Shown here: positions 16,509 to 24,491 of the stretch, in pieces
How the letters are laid out: each line of letters opens with the position of its first letter
How positions within the stretch are numbered: position 1 is the first letter of the stretch
From: an uncultured Chthonomonas sp.
GTDB taxonomy: Bacteria > Armatimonadota > Chthonomonadetes > Chthonomonadales > Chthonomonadaceae
Direction: 5' to 3'
NCBI GenBank assembly: GCA_903821495.1
Contig: CAIJLM010000556.1
Coordinates: 1-36,057 of the forward strand
DNA length: 36,057 bases
Program-made: the position numbers and the translations under genes
Notes under the pieces: model-generated
Seen by the model: only the letters and a program-made list of their open reading frames with translations
Database searches by the model: none
What the model was told of the DNA's origin: nothing

Positions 16509-17719
16509 GCGGGGAGACGCAAGCGATATTTAACATCCTGCTCGCCCCGAACGCCTTCAAGGGGAGCCTGACCGCCCTCTCCGCCGCTCTTGCGATGGAC
16601 GAGGGGATTCGGCGCGTAGGCGGTCTCCCCAACGGCGTAGCCCTGAACACGCTCTTCGCTCCGCTGGCGGATGGCGGCGACGGCGCTCTCGAAACGCTTA
16701 TCTCTGCGACAGGCGGGAGCCTCGAAAGCGCGGAGGTTCAAGACCCGTTGGGGCGAACCATTCAGGCGCGGTGGGGGCGGCTTGGCGGAGAGCATTCGCA
16801 TATCGCCGTGATTGAGATGGCGGAGGCGAGCGGGTTGCGCCTCCTACAGCGCGACGAACTCGACCCGCTTCACGCCTCCACCTACGGCGTGGGACAGCTG
16901 ATGCTGAAAGCGATTGAGGCGGGGTGTCGGGAACTTCTCGTAGCGATAGGCGGTAGCGCGACAAACGACGGCGGCGCGGGAATGGCGCAGGCGTTGGGTA
17001 TAAGGTTGCTTGATGAGACGGGGCGCGACCTTCCTCCGGGCGGCGTAAATCTGAACAGGTTAGCCGCGATAGATAGGTCCTCCTCCCTTCTCTCCAAGGA
17101 TATTCGGGTGAGCGTGGCTTGCGACGTAAACAACCCGCTCTGCGGCGCGGAGGGCGCTAGCGCGGTGTATGGTCCCCAAAAGGGCGCCACAGCGGAGGAT
17201 GTCGTCGCTCTGGATGCAGGATTGTGGCGCTTTTCAGAGGTGATAAAATCGCAGTTGTCTATTGATGTGGCGGAGCGTCCGGGCGCAGGCGCGGCGGGGG
17301 GGCTTGGCGCAGGACTCATGGCGTTCTGCGGCGCGGAGTTGCGCTCTGGCAGTGATTGGGTGATGGAGGTCGTCGGTTTCGAGGAGAAACTGGCGCAGTG
17401 CCAACTGGTAATTACGGGCGAGGGGCGGATTGACGGACAGACGGCGCGGGGAAAAGTGATTGCGGGGGTCGCGCAACGGGCTAAGGCGCGCGGCATTCCG
17501 GTGATTGCGTTGGCGGGTTCGATAGAGGAGGGCGCGGACGCTCTGTTACGCGAGTCGGGCTTGACGGCGACTGTCTGTATTCTCGATTCTCCCTGCACGG
17601 TGGACGAAGCGATGCGGCGCGGCTACGCGCTGATAGCGGACACAACGGAGCGGCTCATACGTTTGAGAGGCGTTTTCGGAGGGCATTTCGTGTTGGAGGA
17701 AGGGCGCGGGGCAGGTTAA
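16505..17719 (+). CDS. Glycerate kinase
   Basis: A 404-residue glycerate kinase of the GlxK/GarK type, which phosphorylates D-glycerate to a phosphoglycerate using ATP. Markers are APNAFKGSLTA at the N-terminus, LLVAIGGSATNDGGAGMAQALG in the middle and VITGEGRIDGQTARGK in the last third. The length is near the usual 375-400. It starts with GTG inside the aminotransferase stop (GTGA) and is therefore coupled to it. The galactonate dehydratase gene follows 43 bp later. That pairing fits a route in which a sugar acid is split to pyruvate and glyceraldehyde, which is oxidised to glycerate and phosphorylated here. Whether the product is 2- or 3-phosphoglycerate cannot be read from the sequence. 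Confidence 0.9.
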   Translation: MSGETQAIFNILLAPNAFKGSLTALSAALAMDEGIRRVGGLPNGVALNTLFAPLADGGDGALETLISATGGSLESAEVQDPLGRTIQARWGRLGGEHSHIAVIEMAEASGLRLLQRDELDPLHASTYGVGQLMLKAIEAGCRELLVAIGGSATNDGGAGMAQALGIRLLDETGRDLPPGGVNLNRLAAIDRSSSLLSKDIRVSVACDVNNPLCGAEGASAVYGPQKGATAEDVVALDAGLWRFSEVIKSQLSIDVAERPGAGAAGGLGAGLMAFCGAELRSGSDWVMEVVGFEEKLAQCQLVITGEGRIDGQTARGKVIAGVAQRAKARGIPVIALAGSIEEGADALLRESGLTATVCILDSPCTVDEAMRRGYALIADTTERLIRLRGVFGGHFVLEEGRGAG

Positions 17720-17762
17720 AAAGCGCTCTGCGTCGTTACACAAAATTGAAGGACAAATTTCG

Positions 17763-18887
17763 ATGAAGATTACACGGTTAGAGACTTTTTTGGTGCAACC
17801 GCGCTCCCTCTTCCTCAAAATCCACACCGACGAAGGTCTGGTGGGGTTAGGAGAGCCAGTGCTAGAGGGAAGAGCGAATACAGTCGCTCAGGCGGTACGG
17901 GAGTTGGAGGAGTACCTGATTGGGAAAGACCCTACGCAGGTAGTTCACCACTGGCAAGCGATGTACCGCCACGCCTTCTATCGCGGTGGTCCTATCCTCA
18001 CTAGCGCCATTTCGGGAGTCGAACACGCGCTCTGGGATTTGGCGGGCAAAGCGGTAGGGCTACCTGTCTATCGCCTACTGGGAGGTCCTACTCGCGAACG
18101 GGTGCGCGCCTACACCCACGTCGGCGGCAGTACACCCGAAGAGGCGGCGAAAAACGCAAAGGCGGCGGTAGCGCGAGGTTTTACCGCTATGAAAACAGGT
18201 CCCTCTGGCGGAAGACCTCCGCGTATTATCGAGTCGTTCGCGTATGTGGATAAGGTGGTGAACACCTTCGCGGCGATGCGGGAGGCGGTCGGAAAAGAGG
18301 TAGATATCGCGATAGATTTTCATGGCGCAGTGAGTCCGCAGACGGCGGGGCTACTCATTAAAGCGCTGGAACCCTATCAGCCGATGTTTATCGAGGAGCC
18401 TGTGCAGTGCCAGAATGTAGAGGTGATGGCGGAACTTGCCCGAAAGACCCACATTCCTATCGCTACAGGCGAGCGCCTCTTCACAAAGTGGCAGTTCCGC
18501 GAGGTCTTAGAGAAGGGAGCCGCCTCGATTCTTCAGCCCGACCTTTCGCACGCAGGGGGTATCTTTGAGTGCCGTCTTATCGCGGGAATGGCGGAGGCGT
18601 ACTACGCGGCGGTCGCGCCGCACTGTCCGCTGGGGGCGATTTCGTTGGCGGCGTGCGTTCAACTGGATGCCTGTATTCCTAACTTCCTCCTGCAAGAGCA
18701 GGTCAACACAGGCGATGCCTATCTCAAAAACCCGCTTGTAATTAAGGACGGCTACATCGAACTTCCGCAAACACCGGGGTTAGGCGTAGAGTTGGATGAG
18801 GAGAAACTACAGAGCCAACTCAAAACCGAAGACTGGCATACTCCTCAACTCTACGACCCGGACGACGGCTCGGTGGCGGACTGGTAG
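17763..18887 (+). CDS. dgoD: Galactonate dehydratase-like enolase-superfamily enzyme
   Basis: A 374-residue member of the mandelate racemase branch of the enolase superfamily, very like D-galactonate dehydratase, which makes 2-keto-3-deoxy-D-galactonate. Metal ligands are Asp185 (IDFHG), Glu211 (IEEP) and Glu237 (TGERL). His187 in DFHG and His287 in APHCPLG are placed like the catalytic histidines His185 and His285 of E. coli DgoD, offset by two. The ATG follows GAAGGAC. The last 37 bases overlap the end of the convergent nth gene. Gluconate- or xylonate-type specificity is possible, so the symbol rests on motif placement and general resemblance. Confidence 0.85.
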   Translation: MKITRLETFLVQPRSLFLKIHTDEGLVGLGEPVLEGRANTVAQAVRELEEYLIGKDPTQVVHHWQAMYRHAFYRGGPILTSAISGVEHALWDLAGKAVGLPVYRLLGGPTRERVRAYTHVGGSTPEEAAKNAKAAVARGFTAMKTGPSGGRPPRIIESFAYVDKVVNTFAAMREAVGKEVDIAIDFHGAVSPQTAGLLIKALEPYQPMFIEEPVQCQNVEVMAELARKTHIPIATGERLFTKWQFREVLEKGAASILQPDLSHAGGIFECRLIAGMAEAYYAAVAPHCPLGAISLAACVQLDACIPNFLLQEQVNTGDAYLKNPLVIKDGYIELPQTPGLGVELDEEKLQSQLKTEDWHTPQLYDPDDGSVADW

Positions 18888-19531
18888 GCTTGGCAGTGCG
18901 CTGTAAGCGGGCAGACTCCGCAACGGGGATTCAAGGCTTTGCATATCTGCCGCCCATGCGTAATTAAACCGACATGGAATCGGAAGACGAGTTCGGGGGG
19001 GACTAGCGCCTGTAGCGCGTCGTGCGCCTTCGCCTCCCCAATTCGTTTTTCGATAAGCCCAAGCCGCCACGCCACGCGAAAAATGTGCGTGTCTACGGGT
19101 ATAACGGGGCGCCCCATTGCAAAGCAGAGGACTATCGCGGCGGTTTTGGGTCCCACGCCGGGAAGCGCCATAAGACGTTTACGCGCCTCTGTATCGCTCA
19201 TATCTTCCAGAAAATCGAGATTGTAGTCGTCCTGCTCCGCCTTAATTTGACGCAGAACGGCTTGAATGCGCGGGGCTTTAGAGTCGGCAAGCCCCCCTGT
19301 CCGAATCGTGTCCGCCAACTCTTTAACGGGCGCGTCTACTACGGACTGCCATGTACGATAACGTTGCATTAGGTTCGCGAAAGCCCGCAAGGAGTTGGTA
19401 TCTGACGTGTGTTGCGATAGGATGCACTGCACCAACTCCTCTATGGGGCTGAAGCGGGGAAACCACTCCGCCCTGCCATACTGGTTCTCCAGTATGGCAA
19501 GGATTTCTGGTATGTTATGAGGTTTTTGCAT
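18851..19531 (-). CDS. nth: Endonuclease III (DNA glycosylase/AP lyase)
   Basis: A 226-residue base-excision repair enzyme that removes oxidised pyrimidines and nicks the abasic site. The helix-hairpin-helix LPGVGPKT lies at 123-130 with the catalytic Lys129, and the catalytic Asp147 is in PVDTHIFRVA. The 4Fe-4S loop is intact: Cys197, Cys204, Cys207 and Cys213 with C-x6-C-x2-C-x5-C spacing. There is no good ribosome binding site before the ATG. It starts 17 bp after the triple-YbjQ gene and probably depends on its transcript. The 3' end overlaps the galactonate dehydratase gene by 37 bp on the opposite strand. Confidence 0.95.
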   Translation of the reverse strand: MQKPHNIPEILAILENQYGRAEWFPRFSPIEELVQCILSQHTSDTNSLRAFANLMQRYRTWQSVVDAPVKELADTIRTGGLADSKAPRIQAVLRQIKAEQDDYNLDFLEDMSDTEARKRLMALPGVGPKTAAIVLCFAMGRPVIPVDTHIFRVAWRLGLIEKRIGEAKAHDALQALVPPELVFRFHVGLITHGRQICKALNPRCGVCPLTAHCQAYQSATEPSSGS

Positions 19532-19548
19532 ATCTATGATGATTGCAA

Positions 19549-20694
19549 TTAATCCCCCGTTTTCGCGTTCAGGTTGGTTCCGACAGCGAGTTCCGCCGTA
19601 TTCAGGAAGGTCTTCTTGTCGCGGATAATCGCTTGCGGAGGCAGTTGCGGGGTGTAGGTCTGTAGCCCGTCTATCTTCTTGACGGCGGTTCCTATCGCCA
19701 TAAACTCAATAATTCCGCTTCCTATCTCGTAGACGTAGGTTTTAATCCCCATCACATCGTCCGCGCCACAGGCTTGAGCGTCTCGCGCAATGCGCCCTAG
19801 CGCATTTTCACGCGCTTCGTAGATGAGCGAAGTCAGTTCAGGAATCTCGCCGCGCCCTAGCGACTTGAAGGCGGCGGTGATGCCTCCCACTAGCCCTAGC
19901 GAGTAGACGGAGACCCCAAGAACCAACTGAATAGGCATGTAGCCCATGCTGACGATATTCCACATCTCTTCGTTGGTGAGGTCGCTGGTGATAGGGGACT
20001 GCGTGTACTGCGCGGGGAGCGCCTGATGATAAGAGGCGGTTCCGACCATCATCATCTCCTGTATACCAGAAAACGGAAGAATCGTCGTCTGAATCCCAAC
20101 TACGGCGTTGGCTCCTGATTGACGCGCCTCCGCGGTGATTCTCTGGAGAGCGAGGTGGCGGGTGGTGTTGAATATCTCGGAGTACTCATGCACCTCGCCG
20201 CGCCCCAGACTGCGGAGAGCGCCCATAAATCCGCCGCCCACGCCAATAGAGTAGGCGACATTCCCAAAAACGAACTTGAGAGGGCGGAAGCCCGCATCCA
20301 TCTGGCAGTAGAGTTCCTGACCGTCGGCGGAGCTAGAAAAGGCGAGTTTTTCCGCGCCGGGAGGCACGCCCTCTTGATGAACGCAGGAGCCTATCGAGAG
20401 AAATTCGATATTACCGGAGTGTTGCACCAGTTCGCTGGACACGCCCGTAATTCCAATACCCCCCTGCTTTACCGCCTCTGCGTGCATTCGCTCGTAAGCC
20501 TTCTGCCGCCCCTCATGGATAATACTCGTAACCTGCGTGACCTCGCCCCCCGCAAGCGTGCGGAGACCAGAGCCTACGCTTCCCAGAAAACCCATCGAGA
20601 AGACGCTGTTTCCTAGCACAAGCGAGCCGGGAGATAGCCCCTTGAGTTTCAAACAGTACATCTCATTTCCAGAGAGACCCGTCATTACAGCCAT
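19549..20694 (-). CDS. Protein of three tandem YbjQ (DUF74) domains
   Basis: A 381-residue protein built from three YbjQ-like units, near residues 10-110, 120-228 and 238-345. Each has the pattern VLGN/GxxxxSxGxxG, then (G)RGE(V/I), then a helix with R..A..R(I/M)..(E/D)A, then GA..V.GI......SG.I.....IGTA. Ordinary YbjQ proteins have one unit of about 105 residues and assemble into rings of identical subunits. Joining three in one chain is unusual. The function of the family is not established. No signal peptide is present. AAAGGA lies eight bases before the ATG. The gene lies 18 bp after the lactonase gene and 17 bp before nth in one operon. Confidence 0.85.
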   Translation of the reverse strand: MAVMTGLSGNEMYCLKLKGLSPGSLVLGNSVFSMGFLGSVGSGLRTLAGGEVTQVTSIIHEGRQKAYERMHAEAVKQGGIGITGVSSELVQHSGNIEFLSIGSCVHQEGVPPGAEKLAFSSSADGQELYCQMDAGFRPLKFVFGNVAYSIGVGGGFMGALRSLGRGEVHEYSEIFNTTRHLALQRITAEARQSGANAVVGIQTTILPFSGIQEMMMVGTASYHQALPAQYTQSPITSDLTNEEMWNIVSMGYMPIQLVLGVSVYSLGLVGGITAAFKSLGRGEIPELTSLIYEARENALGRIARDAQACGADDVMGIKTYVYEIGSGIIEFMAIGTAVKKIDGLQTYTPQLPPQAIIRDKKTFLNTAELAVGTNLNAKTGD

Positions 20695-20712
20695 CGGTGT
20701 CGTCCTTTCGTT

Positions 20713-21576
20713 CTATAGGCGCAGGCGCGAGAAGTGTTCCGGCAGTCCTTGAACTCCAAGTCGGAGGCGATAGAGGGAGCCTGCGTGTTCTCCATCCGTC
20801 GCTTTTTCGTCTCCGCCTGCGGTGGTGATGTACATATCTTTGTAGTCGTCGCCGCCGAAAATCACGCTAGAGACCTTCTTAACAGGGAAGTCAATCTGTA
20901 GCGTCTGTTCGCCCTGCGGGTTGAGGCGCACAAGGCGGTTTCCATCCCATCGCGCCGACCAGATATTGCCCTCTGCGTCTACCGTCATGCCGTCGGGCAG
21001 TCCCTCTTCGGGTGGGTTCGAGGCGAAAAGGGTCTGGTTGGAGAGGTCTCCCGTCGCCTCGTCGTAGTCGAAGCGATAGATTTTGTAGACCATCGAATCC
21101 GTGTAGTAGAGGTGTTTTCTATCGAGAGTAAGCCCCATGCCGTTGGAGCAGGAGATACCCTCTACCACTTTGTGAAGCGAGCCGTCTGTATCGAGGCGAT
21201 AGAGGTTGCCTAATCGGTCTCCGACGGGCATGGTTCCGCAGTAGACTCGCCCCTGCGGGTCTGCGAACACGTCGTTGAAGCGGGAGTCCTCTTCGCCCTC
21301 CAGCGCCTCGCGAATAGTGGTTAGTTCGCCGTCTTTCCAGTGGCGTATCCCGCCCTTGTTCATAAAGAGGAGGAGGGAGCCGTCCTCTTGAAAGGTGAAG
21401 CCGCCTACGGGGTCGCCGGTATAGAACTGCTCATGCTCGCCCGTTGCGGGGTCGTAGCGAAAGAGTCGCCCTGTGCTGATATCCGTCCAGTAGACGCGCT
21501 TTTCGAGGGGATGCCAGAGTGGGTTCTCCCCAACGACGCAGGCGTAATCTGCAATTAGTTCGAGTTCGACGCTCAT
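20713..21576 (-). CDS. SMP-30/gluconolactonase-family lactonase
   Basis: A 287-residue six-bladed propeller enzyme of the SMP-30/gluconolaconase/LRE family, which opens sugar lactones to aldonic acids. The metal ligands expected for the family are present: Glu17 (GENPLWHP), Asn145 (CSNGMGLT) and Asp195 (PDGMTVD). Asn101 (RFNDVFADPQGR) supplies the usual substrate-side residue. The length is typical. There is no signal peptide, so it acts in the cytoplasm. AAAGGAG lies six bases before the ATG. It could feed the galactonate dehydratase encoded nearby on the other strand, but the sequence does not fix which lactone it prefers. Confidence 0.9.
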   Translation of the reverse strand: MSVELELIADYACVVGENPLWHPLEKRVYWTDISTGRLFRYDPATGEHEQFYTGDPVGGFTFQEDGSLLLFMNKGGIRHWKDGELTTIREALEGEEDSRFNDVFADPQGRVYCGTMPVGDRLGNLYRLDTDGSLHKVVEGISCSNGMGLTLDRKHLYYTDSMVYKIYRFDYDEATGDLSNQTLFASNPPEEGLPDGMTVDAEGNIWSARWDGNRLVRLNPQGEQTLQIDFPVKKVSSVIFGGDDYKDMYITTAGGDEKATDGEHAGSLYRLRLGVQGLPEHFSRLRL

Positions 21577-21633
21577 TTCACGCTCCTTTGTGTGCCATCA
21601 ATTAGATATACGTTCTATGCACGAGTTTGGCTT

Positions 21634-22938
21634 CTAAGATTTTGTTGGCTTCTTCTTGAATTTGCTGGCGATAAGAGCCGCAAATACCACGCTATTAATC
21701 GCTACAATTAACAGCATACCGATAGCCCGCCCTCTTCTATTCGATATTGTAGCGCGAGATACCTGCGGATTGTCGGGCAGATACTCGACTCGTATGGGGT
21801 TTCCTATCTGTAGAGCCTTCGCCTCTTTTGGTACGATGGAGCTTTCGCCTTCGTACTCTACATTTAGCGCGGTGAAGGAGTAGTAGACGCGGTTTTGGGC
21901 GAGTTGGGTTATCCGTCCGTTGACAGGCTGGCTTTGACGGTCTAAAAGGCGTTCCGTTTGAAGGGCGGTCACACCCATAAACCCGATAGAACTCGCTATG
22001 CAAAGTAAAATCAGAAAGACGAATCCTAACTGTAGGTTATTACTGCCCCTCGTTTTTAGTTTTGCAGGGTCTTTCGGGGGCATTATGGGCATGGAGCGGT
22101 CTGAGATATAGCTCGCTAGAAAATGAGATTCCTGCGCCTCTCTCGGAAGTGTGATAGCGGTTTTGAGGCTACGTATCGTATATCCCGGCTTATGGACTTC
22201 GATGGCGGTTATATCGCGGAACTCGATTCGTTTGCTTATGAACGGGGCTTCAATGGCTACGCCCTGCCCGTCTATCTGAATTTTCCATCGGTAAAACCAG
22301 TATGCGCCGACCATTCCCGCTATACCGAACAGTTGCATTAGGACTAGCGCGATGCGGTCTGCTTCGGGATGCCTGGAGGGGGAGGAGGGCAGTAGAGGAA
22401 TCAGAAGAGAAAACACTCCACAGGCAATGGACAGGGGACAGGTTATTTTGCGGTGCGGGTAGAGAGTGGTCACTTCCTTTTCTATGCGCCCCCTCATTCT
22501 CTGCGTGACAGGCTCCAGGCGCAGTAGCAGGAGAGCGTTCATCTCGGAAGCCCTGTCGCCGACGTACACGAGGTGGATGGTAAGGGGGCTCCCTTCTGCA
22601 CGGCGCAGACGATAGACAGGTTTGCCCTCTTCAGAACGCACCTCGTAGACCGTGATTTCGTCCCATCGCGCCTCTTCGGTTCCCAGCCATGTCGTCTTTT
22701 TTACGCTCTGTTCGTCCAGCGTGTACAGCGCCCATGTCTCTATGCCTATATAGCGAACCGTTAGCGCAAAGAACGCGCCAAAAACCAGAAAGAACGCGCC
22801 GAACACTATCCATTCGCCGCTATGCTTGTGCGGCTCGGAGGTATAACCTATCACTCCTACGAGCAGGATGAGCGCGAAGCAACCTGAGAGAAACCAGAAC
22901 TGTTTTTTTCTCGCGGCGCTACTCTCGAATGTCTGCAT
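21634..22938 (-). CDS. Membrane protein with bacterial PH-like and DUF3592-like regions (long paralog)
   Basis: A 434-residue membrane protein starting at the ATG at 22938, five bases after GGGAGG. A pair of N-terminal membrane helices is followed by a soluble region (LDEQSVKKTTWLGTEEARWDEI). A second pair of helices follows, then a short beta-rich region resembling bacterial PH domains (QIDGQGVAIEAPFISKRIEF). One more helix, a DUF3592-like module (VNGRITQLAQNRVYYSFTAL with VEYLPDNPQVSRATI) and a final membrane helix complete it. The first 270 residues are paralogous to the protein encoded at 23014-23889. Residues near the C-terminus (AALIASK) are encoded by a 21-nt block that recurs upstream at 22962-22982. 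Role unknown. The family names are judged from pattern only. Confidence 0.7.
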   Translation of the reverse strand: MQTFESSAARKKQFWFLSGCFALILLVGVIGYTSEPHKHSGEWIVFGAFFLVFGAFFALTVRYIGIETWALYTLDEQSVKKTTWLGTEEARWDEITVYEVRSEEGKPVYRLRRAEGSPLTIHLVYVGDRASEMNALLLLRLEPVTQRMRGRIEKEVTTLYPHRKITCPLSIACGVFSLLIPLLPSSPSRHPEADRIALVLMQLFGIAGMVGAYWFYRWKIQIDGQGVAIEAPFISKRIEFRDITAIEVHKPGYTIRSLKTAITLPREAQESHFLASYISDRSMPIMPPKDPAKLKTRGSNNLQLGFVFLILLCIASSIGFMGVTALQTERLLDRQSQPVNGRITQLAQNRVYYSFTALNVEYEGESSIVPKEAKALQIGNPIRVEYLPDNPQVSRATISNRRGRAIGMLLIVAINSVVFAALIASKFKKKPTKS

Positions 22939-22961
22939 GACGACCTCCCAATTCACAAGGT

Positions 22962-22982
22962 TTTGCTGGCGATAAGAGCCGC
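22962..22982 (-). repeat. 21-nt footprint of the long paralog's 3' end
   Basis: The 21 bases at 22962-22982 are identical to 21661-21681, in the same orientation. At 21661-21681 they encode AALIASK near the C-terminus of the long membrane paralog. At 22962-22982 they lie in the noncoding gap just after the short paralog. This suggests the short paralog once had the same C-terminal region and lost the part in between. Confidence 0.65.
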
Positions 22983-23013
22983 CTGTCAAAATACGTTCGC
23001 GATACGCTTTGCG

Positions 23014-23889
23014 CTACGAAGCGGTAGGGAGTGTAGCGTATTGAGAGAGATATTCCAAGACGAACTGAAAATCGGGCATGGATGCGTTCAGAGGTATCTG
23101 CGTAGCCCCGCTATGGACGATATAGCCCTTCTGCGGGGTTTGAGTTATGGCGGTTATCTCGCTCAGTTTGATAACTGTTCGCGAGCGTAACGTTCTCTTC
23201 TCAAGCGTCTCCTTACCTATACGTAGCTCCTGACGGTAGAGAAAGTAGGCGTCAGCGAAGCAGTAAGCGGCGGCGCTAAGGGGCATGCCTAAGAAAGTGA
23301 AAGGGTGGTCTTTAACCCAATCTGATGGAGATAGAAGGCTGAGAGACCCTAAAACAAAAACTGCGCCATTTCCAAGGTATGCGTAGAAGATTGGTCCGCG
23401 TTGCGGAAAGTAGGTTTTGCCCCTGTGCAGTATCTCTTCCCGCTTTTTTCTCAGGGCTGGCGCAAGTTTCGCTACGAGTATCTCCTCAAATTCGGTAGCC
23501 TTTTTACCCGTATAGCCGAGTTGTACGACGAGGACGCTTCCGTTCTCACCTCTTGCTCTATATTGGGAATTACGTGGCGAAGTCGCTCTCACGTCAAAGT
23601 CGACGATTTCGTCCCAGCGTATCTCCCTTGTCTCAAGCCATGTCATCTTTTGGATGCTCTGTTCGTCCAACGCGTACCGCGCCCACGCTTCTAAACCCGT
23701 AAAACGAACGATTACGGTAAGCAGGGTCAGCAGAAGAAAACAAAAAAGACCAACCCCTATTTTGTCTAAGCGCGTAGTTGGGGGGGAGTCGAGGAAGAGC
23801 GCTACAACGGACGCAAGCAGAAACAGCCACATCGCCAATAACGCATAGAACCCTCGCTTCGCGCCTACGTCGCCCTCGAATGTCTGCAT
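23014..23889 (-). CDS. Membrane protein, short paralog of the adjacent PH-like protein
   Basis: A 291-residue membrane protein. Both paralogs begin MQTFE and share W(A)xY(A/T)LDEQS(I/V)(Q/K)K.TWL.T.E.RWDEI near residues 75-100, then a charged helical stretch. A second pair of hydrophobic segments and a PH-like strand region (LRIGKETLEKRTLRSRTVIKLSEI) follow. It ends where the long paralog continues into its DUF3592-like module, so it lacks about 140 C-terminal residues. A strong ribosome binding site (AAAGGAGGGA) precedes the ATG. It is the first gene of the minus-strand operon running to nth. Function unknown. I see no signal of decay inside the remaining frame. Confidence 0.7.
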   Translation of the reverse strand: MQTFEGDVGAKRGFYALLAMWLFLLASVVALFLDSPPTTRLDKIGVGLFCFLLLTLLTVIVRFTGLEAWARYALDEQSIQKMTWLETREIRWDEIVDFDVRATSPRNSQYRARGENGSVLVVQLGYTGKKATEFEEILVAKLAPALRKKREEILHRGKTYFPQRGPIFYAYLGNGAVFVLGSLSLLSPSDWVKDHPFTFLGMPLSAAAYCFADAYFLYRQELRIGKETLEKRTLRSRTVIKLSEITAITQTPQKGYIVHSGATQIPLNASMPDFQFVLEYLSQYATLPTAS

Positions 23890-23915
23890 AGCGTCCCTCC
23901 TTTTTGTATGATTCC

Positions 23916-23944
23916 ATTATACGCTAAAAAGAGTCTTATACAAA
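23916..23944 (-). promoter_or_regulatory. Probable promoter of the membrane-paralog/lactonase/YbjQ/nth operon
   Basis: TATAAT reads on the minus strand at 23916-23921, about 27 bp before the ATG at 23889. The -35 region (TTTGTA, complement of 23939-23944, 17 bp spacing) is poor. The downstream genes are separated by 17-75 bp and lack other obvious promoters, so this may drive all five. Confidence 0.5.
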
Positions 23945-24045
23945 ACTTAACAGAGAGGCTTTCCGCTTTGTGGTAGACTTTTGTAGTGTAGAACTGACGG
24001 GGCGAAACCCCGCAACATCAACTACATTGCAGAGGAGAAGAGAGC

Positions 24046-24420
24046 ATGAGCCGCGTTATTCATTTTGAGATTCATACCAACGAGCCGGAGAGAGCGATAA
24101 CGTTCTATAGCGAACTGTTCGGCTGGACATTCAACAAGTGGGGGGAGATGGACTACTGGGTTATACTGACTGGCGAAGGACCCGGTATTGACGGCGGGCT
24201 GATGAAGCGCCCTTGCGCCCCCGAAGGAGAGAGCATTTTCGCGTATGTGTGTACGGTAGATGTGGCGGATGTTCACGTCGCCACCGCTCGCGCTATCGAG
24301 TTGGGCGGTGTTGTGGCTATGCCCGTCGTGGCGGTTCCTACGGTGGGTTGGTTGGGGTACATAAAAGACACCGAGGGCAACACCTTCGGCATGATGCAGA
24401 TGGATCCTTCCGCCGCGTAG
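24046..24420 (+). CDS. VOC-family (glyoxalase/bleomycin-resistance-like) protein
   Basis: A 124-residue vicinal-oxygen-chelate fold protein. It opens with VIHFEIHTNEPERAITFYSELFGWTF, typical of the first beta-alpha-beta unit. The second unit (YVCTVDVADVHVATARAIELGGVV) ends in WLGYIKDTEGNTFGMMQ. Candidate metal ligands are His6 or Glu8 near the start and the Glu in DTEGN. The GAEGGK-like substrate signature of true glyoxalase I is absent, so the substrate is open. GAGGAGAAGAGAG precedes the ATG. The gene stands alone and converges with the glycosyltransferase-methyltransferase gene across a repeat element. Confidence 0.88.
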   Translation: MSRVIHFEIHTNEPERAITFYSELFGWTFNKWGEMDYWVILTGEGPGIDGGLMKRPCAPEGESIFAYVCTVDVADVHVATARAIELGGVVAMPVVAVPTVGWLGYIKDTEGNTFGMMQMDPSAA

Positions 24421-24491
24421 GGCTTTTGACGTAACGCCCATAGATAAGCGAACCGTCTCGCCTCGTAACTACTCAGCCTCTCTTTAGGGGA

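Noticed and set aside
16882-17598. A 238-codon minus-strand frame inside glycerate kinase
   Set aside because: Its translation is Ser/Pro/Ala-rich low-complexity sequence antisense to a well-supported gene, with no ribosome binding site.
22939-22989. TTG start that would extend the long membrane paralog by 17 residues
   Set aside because: The extension reads through the 21-nt footprint in a different frame. The ATG at 22938 has GGGAGG five bases upstream and matches the MQTFE start of the other paralog.
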